Shown here one piece after another: positions 41,560 through 50,608 of a DNA stretch of 64,000 nucleotides. Under the pieces are notes generated by a model. That model saw only the letters and a program-made list of their open reading frames with translations. It made no database searches and was not told the origin of the DNA. How positions within the stretch are numbered: the stretch's first letter is position 1; each line of letters opens with the position of its first letter. A program made the position numbers and the translations under genes. The stretch comes from Sphingobacterium paucimobilis HER1398 (lineage in GTDB: Bacteria > Bacteroidota > Bacteroidia > Sphingobacteriales > Sphingobacteriaceae), in assembly GCF_000416985.1 (NCBI RefSeq), contig NZ_ATDL01000002.1, positions 78,040 to 142,039 on the forward strand, in the 5' to 3' direction.

Positions 41560-42615
41560 ATGTCAGAAAAACAAACATTAATATCTGGAACATACACAGT
41601 TAATACAAAAAGCAAAGGTGTTTACATCTTTCAAGAAACAGGTAACAAAAACGAGAAATTAAAACCACAGCACACAACAGCTAAAAACCCATCCTTTTTA
41701 GCGATACTACCACACAAAGACAGGCTGTATTTTATTGAAGAAGTGGGAGATGAAAAAGGACAAATAAAAGCGATCTCGTTTCCACAACAATCAACAGATT
41801 TAGCGTATGATTTCGCCATAAATACTCAGGGAAGCGCACCTTGCCACATCGCCATCAGTCCGCAAGAAGATTTGCTCATAGTTTCCAATTATATGAGCGG
41901 CAACTTTAGCTGCTTTTCCCTCAATGAACAGGGTAACATAGGATCGTTACTAAGTTGTTACGGTTTTAAAGGCAAGAGCATACACCCGAAACGGCAACTA
42001 CAGTCTCATATACATTCAGCTGCCTTCAGCAAAGACGGAAATAAGGTATACATACAAGACTTGGGTGCGGACTGTATTTATCAATTCGACACAGAAGACC
42101 TTAGAACGAATAATCAAAAGTATTTCACATTTAAATTAACACCTGGATTAGGGCCGCGGCATATTACGATCTCCTCTAAAAATCGTATGTATGCAGTGAA
42201 CGAACTTGACGGGAGTATTGAGGTGCTACAGATCGATGACTCAAACATGATTGTCAATTCGTTACAACGTACCGCTTTAAACACTAAAAACACAGTGTCA
42301 GGTTTAGATCTTGGCGCACATATACGGATCACTAGGGATGAAAAATACATTTATGCCAGCAACCGCGGAGATAGAAATGAAATCACGGTATTTGAAATCG
42401 ATGAACAAGGATATCTAGCCCAAAAACAAATAGTCTCTAGTGAAGGGATAGGGCCTCGACATTTTGAATTTGACAGCGATGAGAGCGTATTGTACGTAGC
42501 CAATCAACAAAGTAATACCATTCAAAAATTCCATCGAGACAAAAAAACGGGACTGTTAAATTACGCTAATCAAGAAATTTCAGTACCTAGCCCTGTATTT
42601 GTCGCTATAATATAA
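41560..42615 (+). CDS. Lactonase family protein (6-phosphogluconolactonase-like, seven-bladed propeller)
   Basis: 351 aa, full length for the beta-propeller lactonase family. Repeating blade motifs: FLAILPHKDRLYFIEEV, SAPCHIAISPQEDLLIVSNYMSGN, HIHSAAFSKDGNKVYIQDLGAD, LGPRHITISSKNRMYAVNELDG and GPRHFEFDSDESVLYVANQQSN. The HxxxFSxDGxxxYxxDLG pattern is that of sugar lactonases. There is no signal peptide. In this locus it would open the aldonolactone made by the SDR dehydrogenase. It is followed 34 bp later by the GntR regulator on the same strand. Confidence 0.88.
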   Translation: MSEKQTLISGTYTVNTKSKGVYIFQETGNKNEKLKPQHTTAKNPSFLAILPHKDRLYFIEEVGDEKGQIKAISFPQQSTDLAYDFAINTQGSAPCHIAISPQEDLLIVSNYMSGNFSCFSLNEQGNIGSLLSCYGFKGKSIHPKRQLQSHIHSAAFSKDGNKVYIQDLGADCIYQFDTEDLRTNNQKYFTFKLTPGLGPRHITISSKNRMYAVNELDGSIEVLQIDDSNMIVNSLQRTALNTKNTVSGLDLGAHIRITRDEKYIYASNRGDRNEITVFEIDEQGYLAQKQIVSSEGIGPRHFEFDSDESVLYVANQQSNTIQKFHRDKKTGLLNYANQEISVPSPVFVAII

Positions 42616-42649
42616 TATTATTAGTAATTTGCTCTATCAAAATTTCTTT

Positions 42650-43675
42650 ATGCAAATTCAGGTTAACCATTCAAGTAAGACACCTTTATACAAACAGGTC
42701 GTACAAGAGATTAAAGAACTAATCACCAAAAAAGTGTGGAAAGAAGGACACCTTCTTCCATCTATGAATCAGCTCTGTGAATCATTACAGGTTTCAAAAG
42801 AAACTGTAAAAAAAGCCTATAGTATACTTCGGGCAGACGGCTTCATTGATGCTGCGCACGGTAAGGGGTTTTTCGTAAAGAAAATAAAAAAACAAGCACT
42901 TAAGGTCCTTGTATTGTTTGACGTATTAAGTTTTTACAAAAAAGAGCTTTTCGAGTCTTTTTCCGAACATATGGATAGCAATACAGAGTTTACCATCCGT
43001 CTGTTCAACCAAGAGATTGATCTCTTTGAAAAGTTTATCCTCGAAAACTTAGGTCAGTTTGATTACTATGTTATCACACCTCACCTACCCCTGACGCCCA
43101 AAATACAAGCTCGTGTCATTTCGATATTAAAGAAAATACCTAACCGTCAATTGGTACTATTGGACAGAGACTTGGATGGATTACCTGGAAATTTCATCTC
43201 CATTTATCAGGATTTTGAAAATGATGTTTACGAAGGTCTGCAACAAGCTACCGAAGCAATTTCAAGATATCCTAAACTGAATATCTTTACCATGAAGGGG
43301 AGTTTATATGGAAAATTACTCCATAAGGGAATTCAGCATTATTGTGAAGAACAAAAGATTAACCATGCTTTTTTTGATCAAAAAATTCCGGACAAACTTA
43401 CTGCTGGCGAGTCATACTTTATACTAAGCGGTCAGTTAGAAAATGAACTGATCCAGATGGCTAGAATGGCAAAAGCCCAAAAATTAAAAATAGGAAAAGA
43501 TATTGGTATTTTATCCTATAACGAATCTGCCATCAATGAAATTATCTTAAATGGTCTTTCGGTATTATCGACAGACTTCAAAGAAATGGGCAAGGAAGCG
43601 GCAATAGCTATTAAAGAAGATAAACACCGTAAAACAAAATGTGTATTCCGCTTTATAAAACGGAATACATTCTAA
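42650..43675 (+). CDS. GntR-family transcriptional regulator with periplasmic-binding-protein-like sensor
   Basis: 341 aa from the ATG at 42650 (MQIQVNHSSKTPLYKQ); another ATG 21 bp upstream is less likely. N-terminal winged HTH at about 8-75 (LYKQVVQEIKELI, LPSMNQLCESLQVSKETVKKAYSILRADGFI, GKGFFV). The rest is a LacI-type ligand-binding domain with two lobes (about 85-340), a fusion frequent in Bacteroidetes sugar loci. It probably senses a sugar or sugar-acid intermediate and controls this locus. It precedes the HAD gene by 4 bp. Confidence 0.85.
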   Translation: MQIQVNHSSKTPLYKQVVQEIKELITKKVWKEGHLLPSMNQLCESLQVSKETVKKAYSILRADGFIDAAHGKGFFVKKIKKQALKVLVLFDVLSFYKKELFESFSEHMDSNTEFTIRLFNQEIDLFEKFILENLGQFDYYVITPHLPLTPKIQARVISILKKIPNRQLVLLDRDLDGLPGNFISIYQDFENDVYEGLQQATEAISRYPKLNIFTMKGSLYGKLLHKGIQHYCEEQKINHAFFDQKIPDKLTAGESYFILSGQLENELIQMARMAKAQKLKIGKDIGILSYNESAINEIILNGLSVLSTDFKEMGKEAAIAIKEDKHRKTKCVFRFIKRNTF

Positions 43676-43679
43676 AAAG

Positions 43680-44357
43680 ATGATATTTTTTGATATAGAT
43701 GATACCTTAACGGATAGTGTAGCAGCCCACAACAGTGCTATTTTAGCTCTTGCAGAGCAGCATGGGCTGGACATTCAGGACCGCGAACTTGCAAAAGTGC
43801 ACTGGTTTAACATCACAGAAGCATTTTTAGAACGGTTCTTCAAAAAACAAATAACACTACAAGAACAACGGGTGCAACGCCTGCAGGCATTTTGGAGTAC
43901 CCATGGGGATGAACTGGATGAAGACACAGCTACTCAACTTTATCCTATATATCATCAACTGTACCTAAAAAATTGTTTACTTTTCCCGGATGTGAGCGAG
44001 AGTTTAGAAAAGATTAAAACCATGCCTTTAGGAATTATAAGCAATGGCGTTAGCGCAGATCAATATTTTAAACTAACCAATAACGCTATAGCTTCTTATT
44101 TTAGTATCATTGTTATTTCTGAAGATATTGGAGCAGCAAAACCAGATACAGAAATCTTTCAGCAAGCATGTGATCGAGCGGGGCTAGCACCTTCGCAGTG
44201 CACGTATATCGGAAACAGTTATACCCTTGACTATTGCGGCGCCAAAATTGCTGGTCTGCGAAGCCTATGGATTGATCGATTGAATGAGAATTATACAACG
44301 GATAAAGGAGATCACTTTACCCAAGTCGGTGAGGCTATAGCGCACTTAACTTCCTAA
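43680..44357 (+). CDS. HAD-superfamily phosphatase (YjjG-like)
   Basis: 225 aa. Motif I FFDIDDTLTD at 3-12 with both catalytic Asp; cap of helices (about 15-90); motif II IISNGVS near 121; motif III Lys in AAKPDTEIF near 158; motif IV YIGNSYTLDYCGA with the usual Asp placed as YTLD. This is subfamily I with a C1 helical cap, acting on small phosphorylated metabolites. The substrate cannot be told. It is coupled to the GntR gene by a 4-bp gap and ends before a bidirectional terminator. Confidence 0.88.
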   Translation: MIFFDIDDTLTDSVAAHNSAILALAEQHGLDIQDRELAKVHWFNITEAFLERFFKKQITLQEQRVQRLQAFWSTHGDELDEDTATQLYPIYHQLYLKNCLLFPDVSESLEKIKTMPLGIISNGVSADQYFKLTNNAIASYFSIIVISEDIGAAKPDTEIFQQACDRAGLAPSQCTYIGNSYTLDYCGAKIAGLRSLWIDRLNENYTTDKGDHFTQVGEAIAHLTS

Positions 44358-44388
44358 TTATCCAAAATTTCAAGATTTGCTACAAAAA

Positions 44389-44411
44389 GGGGCTGTAATC
44401 ACAACAGCCCC
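44389..44411. terminator. Bidirectional GGGGCTGT hairpin
   Basis: GGGGCTGT (44389-44396) and ACAGCCCC (44404-44411), perfect 8-bp arms with a 7-nt loop, preceded by AAAAA. It separates the convergent HAD and MFS genes. The arms are the same as at 4901-4927 and 21092-21120, but the downstream repeat tail is absent. Confidence 0.75.
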
Positions 44412-44435
44412 CAACATTTGATCACACACTCTATG

Positions 44436-45680
44436 CTAACATGTTTCCACCTTAGCCAGATCTCTTTTCATATAAAAGCGGTAGGCTACCCATAATACTA
44501 TAGCACCGAAAATCCAAACTCCCGCTAAAAACGAGAATCCCATAGACAAGCCGAAAATAGGTTTAATATACCCCAATACAACGGGAGAAAAAGAACCTAT
44601 AAAAAAACCCGTCATAATCATCACCCCTGATGCACTGGAATGATAGCGTGCCGGAACTACATCATACAATACAGAATACGTATTAGCATCAAAAAAAGCA
44701 CGCATGAAACCAAAGCCCGCAAAACCGATATAAATCCATGTCAGACTTTGCGCATTACCCATTAATATGATAAATGGGCAGGCCAGCAACAATCCCATAC
44801 TCTGTAAAAGTATACGATAACGTTTATCTTTTACCGCCAACTTATCAGAAAGCTTTCCGGCTAATATCACACCGATGAAAGCAAACACATGTGTATATAC
44901 CATCGAATGAAATCCAGCTTGAGATAGCGAGAGACTAAAATTTTCATAGAGATAAGTTGGCATCCAGGTTAGGTATCCCGTCAAGCCAAAAATTAAGCAG
45001 CTAAAACCGATAGTAAGTATAAGAGCAGTTGGTGTCCCAAACACGATCTTAAATCCATCTAACAAGGATGGCATTTTTTCTTGGGAAACAGCATTATTGG
45101 CCTCTACAGGTTTATCTTTAAGCCTGAATATCATAACGATCCCATGGATCAGCCCCAACAAACCGAAGATATAAAATGAATAACGCCAGCCCCATCGCTC
45201 AGCGATATAAGAGGCTGCCAGACCACTCAAAATGATACCTAGGTAATAGGATGTCTGGTGAATAGACATCGCAAAAGCCCTGGTTTTAGTATGATACTGC
45301 GCTAAAAGCGAATAATTTGGTGGGCCAAAAAAAGCTTCACCTCCACCTGTTGCAATACTACGCAAAAGAATAAGCATAACCAATCCGGTAGCAAAGCCCG
45401 TAGACAACGTCGCTGCGCTCCAAAACAGAATACTAGCTACGACGATCCACTTTTTACTGTATCTATCACCGACGTAGCCCGCTATCGGCACGAAAAGTGC
45501 ATACACCAAATTGAACAGGGTAGCAATAGCCCCTACCCCTACGTCGGTAAGACCTAGGTCTTCCCTTAGCAATGGTAGTACGATATTGAAAACCTGTCGA
45601 TCCGCCTGGTTAAATAAAAATGCTACCCATAGTAGTGCTAGCACTTCCCACTTGTAGCCTGTTTTCTCCGTATTCACCAT
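44436..45680 (-). CDS. MFS transporter, hexuronate/aldonate (ACS) type
   Basis: 414 aa with twelve hydrophobic helices. The signature GYVGDRYSKKW (helix 2-3 loop) is the MFS motif A. FLFNQADRQVFNIVLPLL in helix 1 and GGGEAFFGPPNYSLLAQYHTKTRAFAMS in helix 4-5 are typical of the anion:cation symporter group that takes up hexuronates and galactonate. It would carry the monomer or its acid across the inner membrane with protons. The operon continues upstream with the dehydratase gene 8 bp away. Confidence 0.88.
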   Translation of the reverse strand: MVNTEKTGYKWEVLALLWVAFLFNQADRQVFNIVLPLLREDLGLTDVGVGAIATLFNLVYALFVPIAGYVGDRYSKKWIVVASILFWSAATLSTGFATGLVMLILLRSIATGGGEAFFGPPNYSLLAQYHTKTRAFAMSIHQTSYYLGIILSGLAASYIAERWGWRYSFYIFGLLGLIHGIVMIFRLKDKPVEANNAVSQEKMPSLLDGFKIVFGTPTALILTIGFSCLIFGLTGYLTWMPTYLYENFSLSLSQAGFHSMVYTHVFAFIGVILAGKLSDKLAVKDKRYRILLQSMGLLLACPFIILMGNAQSLTWIYIGFAGFGFMRAFFDANTYSVLYDVVPARYHSSASGVMIMTGFFIGSFSPVVLGYIKPIFGLSMGFSFLAGVWIFGAIVLWVAYRFYMKRDLAKVETC

Positions 45681-45688
45681 GGTTGATA

Positions 45689-46852
45689 TTATTTAAAATA
45701 ACTTGTTGAATCGGCAGGACGTATATCGGTAAGATCACCCTGATAATGACGCAAATTACGTGGAATGTACGGGTATTTTTCAATCTCCTCTTCGAAGAAA
45801 TCAATCCCTAACCCCGGTTTATCGTTAATTTTCATAAATCCATTTTCGAAAAACACTTCCTCGTTACAGATATCTTTTCTATAAGCGACATCAGACGACA
45901 TGGTCTCTAAAAGATAAAAATTAGGTGTACAAGCGGCTAGTTGCAATGTCGCCGCATTCGCAATCGGCCCACTAGGATTGTGCGGACAGATGGGTATATA
46001 ATGCGTTTCGGCCATAGCGGCTATTTTCTTAAGTTCGCCTATACCACCCGCATGGGAAATATCTGGTTGCCAAAAGTCAGCACAACCATAGCGTAAAAAT
46101 TCATTAAACTCATAACGATTATACAGTCTTTCTCCTGCAGCAATGGGCACCTTTGATTTTTTTCTGACCTCAGCAAGACCCTCTCTGTGATCTGGTGGAA
46201 TAGGCTCTTCAAACCAAAGCACATCGAATTCAGCCAATGCATTCGCAATACGAATAGCCGAAGGGATATTAAAACGACCATGTCCTTCTATGAGTAGATC
46301 TGCCTTTCCTTTTACAGCCCCTTTTACCGCTTCCACACATTCCAAAGCCTGATAAAATACCTTCGGCGAGATATTCATATATTCCGAACCAAAAGGATCC
46401 CACTTCAAGGCAGTGAATCCATTGCCGACAGCTATCTTGGCCTTTTCAGCAAACTCCTCCGGCGTTTTGGAACCAGCGAACCATCCGTTAGCATAACAAG
46501 GTACTTTATCTCTCACTTTTCCTCCTAACAACTTATAGACAGGCACGCCCAAATCTTTACCCTTGATATCCCAAAGTGCCATTTCTACCGCAGACAGAGC
46601 GCTCATTAACACCGGCCCTACCCGCCAATAGGAATCTCTATACGCATCATGCCAAAAGGCCTCCACATCATGCGGGTCGCGCCCTACCAGATAACGTTCT
46701 AACTCCATGATAGCAGCCTCAACAGTCTTCTCGCGCATCTCTAGGGTTGCTTCTCCAACCCCGTAAATCCCCGAATCGGTATGTACTTTTAGAAATACCC
46801 AATTTGTTCTATAAGCATGGCATATAGCCGTCGTAATTTTAGTAACTTTCAT
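45689..46852 (-). CDS. Mandelate racemase/enolase superfamily sugar-acid dehydratase
   Basis: 387 aa, full length for the family. Capping domain 1-120, TIM-barrel after. Residues fitting metal ligands: Asp/Glu positions in LIEGHGRFN (about 205), WFEEPIPP (about 231) and AAGERLY (about 255). The C-terminal base region is ICPHNPSGPIANAA (His about 305). This group includes D-galactonate, L-fuconate, D-mannonate and related dehydratases that convert an aldonate to 2-keto-3-deoxyaldonate; the exact sugar cannot be read by eye. It lies between the MFS and SDR genes in one tight operon. Confidence 0.88.
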   Translation of the reverse strand: MKVTKITTAICHAYRTNWVFLKVHTDSGIYGVGEATLEMREKTVEAAIMELERYLVGRDPHDVEAFWHDAYRDSYWRVGPVLMSALSAVEMALWDIKGKDLGVPVYKLLGGKVRDKVPCYANGWFAGSKTPEEFAEKAKIAVGNGFTALKWDPFGSEYMNISPKVFYQALECVEAVKGAVKGKADLLIEGHGRFNIPSAIRIANALAEFDVLWFEEPIPPDHREGLAEVRKKSKVPIAAGERLYNRYEFNEFLRYGCADFWQPDISHAGGIGELKKIAAMAETHYIPICPHNPSGPIANAATLQLAACTPNFYLLETMSSDVAYRKDICNEEVFFENGFMKINDKPGLGIDFFEEEIEKYPYIPRNLRHYQGDLTDIRPADSTSYFK

Positions 46853-46864
46853 AAATCAACTTCA

Positions 46865-47641
46865 TTAAAAATCCACATCTATTGGCATATGCTGTGCCGA
46901 ACAACCACCATCTACAACTAAACGCGAACCATTGATCACTTTAGCTTCATCCGACGCCAAAAACAAAACCGCATCAGCAATATCTTTCCCGTAGGCTTCT
47001 ACCCCCAATGGTATATTTGTCCGTCTTCTCTCTTTAATAGCTTCGTCCAACACCTCCCAACGATTAGTAAAAATATAGCCCGGTGCGACGGTGTTTACAC
47101 GAATACCCTTAGGCCCTAAATCGATAGCCATTGCTTTGGTAAGACCGTCGATCCCTGATTTACTCGCAACATAGGCTGCTCTGTTGTGTATGGCGCGTTT
47201 AGATACGTTCGAACCCATATTTACAATCACCCCTTTGTTTTCCTGCTTCAACATCCGGGAAACCGCCTGTTGGGACATCATGAAAGTACCCTGAAGGTTA
47301 ACTTGAAGAACATTCCAGAAAAAAGAGGTCGGTATTTCTTCAAATGTTGGCCCTATACCTTGGTGACAGGCATTATTTACAAGTATATCGATACGACCAT
47401 AAGCTTCATCTAGCGCCTTAAACATAGCTGAAACCTGCGCTTCATCAGATATATCAGCCACGTATTGCATAACGCTATCTTTATAGTGCACGCTTAATTC
47501 TTTATAAACTTCTTGCAAATCATCTTTCACATTGGAGTTGATCAACACCTTAGACCCCTCTTCCAAAAACCGCTTAGCAATCGCAACTCCTGTATTCTGG
47601 CTTGCTCCGGTTACAACTACAACTTTATTTTTAAACCTCAT
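46865..47641 (-). CDS. Short-chain dehydrogenase/reductase
   Basis: 258 aa classical SDR. Nucleotide-binding TGASQNTGVAIAKR at 11-24 (third Gly replaced by a short variant, TGxxxxTG); NNA at 89-91; catalytic Ser144 (NMGSNVS), Tyr157 and Lys161 (YVASK); PGYIFTN near 186. In this operon it is the natural candidate for the sugar (for example fucose-, galactose- or rhamnose-type) dehydrogenase that makes the lactone. It is coupled to the dehydratase by a 12-bp gap. Confidence 0.88.
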   Translation of the reverse strand: MRFKNKVVVVTGASQNTGVAIAKRFLEEGSKVLINSNVKDDLQEVYKELSVHYKDSVMQYVADISDEAQVSAMFKALDEAYGRIDILVNNACHQGIGPTFEEIPTSFFWNVLQVNLQGTFMMSQQAVSRMLKQENKGVIVNMGSNVSKRAIHNRAAYVASKSGIDGLTKAMAIDLGPKGIRVNTVAPGYIFTNRWEVLDEAIKERRRTNIPLGVEAYGKDIADAVLFLASDEAKVINGSRLVVDGGCSAQHMPIDVDF

Positions 47642-47646
47642 TTTTT

Positions 47647-49131
47647 TTATAATATTCCTAATTCCTCTTTATCATTAGATTTATCCTGCCCCTGGTCAGC
47701 TCCTTTTTGCAATTGCACATGCGCTCTTTCCACAAGCAACATCGGACTATCCCAAACCGGAAAATCTCTTAATTTGATGGCAGTACCCATATTGCGATAC
47801 AATTGTTTGTTCATATCATAAACCTTACCGGTAACGACATCAACCAAAACAGGATCTTTTAACGGCAAATCCTTAATCTCAATATCTAAACGATCCCATT
47901 CGAGATCATCTGAAGGCACTTTATCATCGTACCACATCAAGGCACCAATAAGCTGATTATCTTTTTTCACACCTTCAATTGCGATACTTTTAAACGTATT
48001 TGCCTTATAGGCCAATCTTCCCGAAGCGGTTATTTCTGTCGGAAATAGATTGATCATATTTTTGACTGCGTAATAACTAGGACGTTTGTAGACTATCTTC
48101 TTTTCAAGATTAGTACGCAACAAACCAAAAGACTGGTGCATGTTAAAATACTGAAGATCCACCAAGGTGAATATCGAAGACCTGATTCCGAATGACCAAT
48201 CATTAGCCATACGTCTTAAAAACCATTTTGCCTGACTAATTTCCGACCAAGGATGCTGATTCAACGCGTGTCCCCATTCTAAAACCGACGGACAACCATT
48301 CTCTCCCTGAAAAAGCTTTACTTTTGGATTATAAGATTTCGCTAGCTTGGTTAACGCATCTATATTATACCTAGCCTCATCTGGGTTATTCATATAGGGG
48401 TGAAAAGTAAGGTAATCCACAATATCTACCTTGTTGTTGGCTTTCAGGATTTCATAGACATCCTTCGTAAATTTAAGAGACAGGTTTCCCGAAAGCGCGA
48501 ACGCCATAATGACGGCATCGGGTTGTTCCGACTTAATAACCTCGACAGTCTTCATCAACAAGTTAGCGTAGGCATCAGGATATTTAAGATTATCGCCTAG
48601 GTTCGGTTCATTCCACACCTCCCACTCCTTAATCTGGTGCTTATAGCGCTTCACGGTTTGACGCACATAGTTCAACCAGCCGTCCATGGTTTCCTTGTCG
48701 GTAAAAATCTTGGCTCCCAGTTTCTCATTTGAGCTATAAATAGGATTACCGTAACATAATACCATCCAGGGCTGCACATGCCTGGCTTTCATATCCGTTA
48801 CGATTACATCAAGCCATTCAAAATCGTATTTCCCTTTTTTAGGCTCACACTTGGCCCAGCCGCTCTGTATACGAGCATGTTTAGCTCCTAGCTCAGACAG
48901 ATAACTTTTGTATGCATTATAGTCGGCATAGTTGCGATCCAATGTTTCGCAACCGATAGACCAGTATGAATCTGCTATCTTGTCCGTCTGTATATTTTCC
49001 ACTTTGCCGATAGTGAGCATATTAGGCGAAATGCTATTAAACTTTTCCCACATCACTTCGCGGTACTGCGCAAAACCAGACATCGTGCACAAAAGGCTCA
49101 AACCTACCGTTAACAACTTTTTCTTATTCAT
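47647..49131 (-). CDS. Clan GH-A glycoside hydrolase (GH39/GH5-like), secreted
   Basis: 494 aa. Signal peptide about 1-22 (ends GFAQ). TIM barrel with acid/base Glu175 in VWNEPNLGD (172-180) and nucleophile Glu277 in FQGENGC; the FHPY near 234 is the active-site His region. The closest recalled relatives are GH39-like beta-glycosidases; the exact family is uncertain. The C-terminal third is beta-rich (about 400-494) and polar at the end. It would cut the imported or surface oligosaccharide in the periplasm. It follows susD by 14 bp and lies 5 bp upstream of the SDR gene. Confidence 0.8.
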   Translation of the reverse strand: MNKKKLLTVGLSLLCTMSGFAQYREVMWEKFNSISPNMLTIGKVENIQTDKIADSYWSIGCETLDRNYADYNAYKSYLSELGAKHARIQSGWAKCEPKKGKYDFEWLDVIVTDMKARHVQPWMVLCYGNPIYSSNEKLGAKIFTDKETMDGWLNYVRQTVKRYKHQIKEWEVWNEPNLGDNLKYPDAYANLLMKTVEVIKSEQPDAVIMAFALSGNLSLKFTKDVYEILKANNKVDIVDYLTFHPYMNNPDEARYNIDALTKLAKSYNPKVKLFQGENGCPSVLEWGHALNQHPWSEISQAKWFLRRMANDWSFGIRSSIFTLVDLQYFNMHQSFGLLRTNLEKKIVYKRPSYYAVKNMINLFPTEITASGRLAYKANTFKSIAIEGVKKDNQLIGALMWYDDKVPSDDLEWDRLDIEIKDLPLKDPVLVDVVTGKVYDMNKQLYRNMGTAIKLRDFPVWDSPMLLVERAHVQLQKGADQGQDKSNDKEELGIL

Positions 49132-49145
49132 TTTATATTTTAAAT

Positions 49146-50597
49146 TTAATATCCAGGATTTTGATCCTTTGTTTCATCAATTGCCTTATTATAAAAATAC
49201 TCAGCATTTGGAATTGGCCACAACAGATGTTTTTGAGCTACAGTTTTATTATGATTCTTTAAAATAGCAGCCTCTAATCGGCCGGTACGTTTTAATTCCA
49301 AAAATCGCTTACCTTCACAAAAAAGCTCATACATTCTTTCCCTATCCAGCAGATCCAGAAATCCTTCTTTTGAAGGATACTGAACTAAACTAAAATCCTT
49401 TACGGAAGGGACTTCCGTGTTTAAGCCATAAGCTCTTCGATGCAACTTATTAACAGCTTCTAAAGCATCAGCTGTACCTTTACCCTCAACTTGACAGGAT
49501 GCTTCCGCAAAAAGCAAGAGCAAATCAGCGTATCTATATATTGGGTAATCAGTACTCAAGCCCAAAGTTTTATCAGGCTCAATAAACTTCTTATAAAGCA
49601 TCGTCGTTTTCGACCCCAGGCCTATGTCCATATTATACAAATTGTATTTCTTTCTCAAATCATTTGGATCCCACTGTACGATCTCTTTATTTTTAACACT
49701 ATCCGTATACAATCCATAAGCTCCGTCACCGCCGTAGTATGGAGATTTAGGATGGTGTAGCATGAAAACAAAATTGCTAGGTTTAGTTCCTGTAAATTTA
49801 ATATAAAATATCTCCTCCTTGGTATTGATCACATCCGGTCCAAATATCTTGTAATAATCGTCCGATTTTGTAACTTGTAATAATGCAAATTGATTCGCAT
49901 CAATAACTTCCTTGGCTTTATTCATCGCCTCTTCCCAGCGTTTAAGGTTTACAAGAACATCGGCATACATTGTTTTAGCAGCCCACTTGGTAGCCCTCCC
50001 AATCAATGTTTGTACTTCAGGCAAAAGCGTTTCGGCCTCCTTAAGATCATTTTCTATCTGTGCATAGACCTCTTGTTCGGTGGCTCTTGCTAAATCAGCT
50101 TGCCCCATATTAGTTTCTGTTCGAATAGGCACACCAGACCAATGCCTCACCAAATAAAAATAGCATAATGCTCGCATAAATTTAGCCTCAGCAACTAACT
50201 TTTGAACTTCAGTTTCACTTACGCCGTTATCCAAGGCACGCTGCTTATTTGCAACAACAAGGTTTGCGTTACGAATGGAGAGGTAAAAATTAGTCCACAT
50301 ATCTCCTACACGATTTACATTCGTTGCATCTAGCCCATTGAAATCCGTTACAGAGGCATACGATCCTCGTCCATAACCGTAATCCAACTGAGACATCTGA
50401 ATAGTATGGTAATGCCGACCAAAAACGGCTTGATTTGCCTGTAAAGGAACATATGTAGCCATAACCGCAGATTCCATTTCAGCGGCCGTATTGTAAAAAT
50501 TTTCAGAAGCGATTTCTTTCGGAGACTCATCCAAGAAATCTTTGCATGCCCCTGTAATAAGAAGGGCCATTATAAAAGGAAAGAATTTTAATTTCAT
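49146..50597 (-). CDS. RagB/SusD family outer-membrane lipoprotein of the sugar locus
   Basis: 483 aa. Lipoprotein signal with lipobox ITGAC (Cys near 18). SusD features: helical TPR-like segments (LVAEAKFMRALCYFYLVRHW, TKWAAKTMYADVLVNLKRWEEAMNKAKEVI), YRYADLLLLFAEASCQ and the C-terminal LLDRERMYELFCEGKRFLELKRTG. It is partner of the SusC 11 bp upstream. This pair sits with a real glycosidase and esterase, unlike the pair at 28.8-33.5 kb, so a glycan ligand is likely. Confidence 0.92.
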   Translation of the reverse strand: MKLKFFPFIMALLITGACKDFLDESPKEIASENFYNTAAEMESAVMATYVPLQANQAVFGRHYHTIQMSQLDYGYGRGSYASVTDFNGLDATNVNRVGDMWTNFYLSIRNANLVVANKQRALDNGVSETEVQKLVAEAKFMRALCYFYLVRHWSGVPIRTETNMGQADLARATEQEVYAQIENDLKEAETLLPEVQTLIGRATKWAAKTMYADVLVNLKRWEEAMNKAKEVIDANQFALLQVTKSDDYYKIFGPDVINTKEEIFYIKFTGTKPSNFVFMLHHPKSPYYGGDGAYGLYTDSVKNKEIVQWDPNDLRKKYNLYNMDIGLGSKTTMLYKKFIEPDKTLGLSTDYPIYRYADLLLLFAEASCQVEGKGTADALEAVNKLHRRAYGLNTEVPSVKDFSLVQYPSKEGFLDLLDRERMYELFCEGKRFLELKRTGRLEAAILKNHNKTVAQKHLLWPIPNAEYFYNKAIDETKDQNPGY

Positions 50598-50608
50598 AAT
50601 AATCGTTA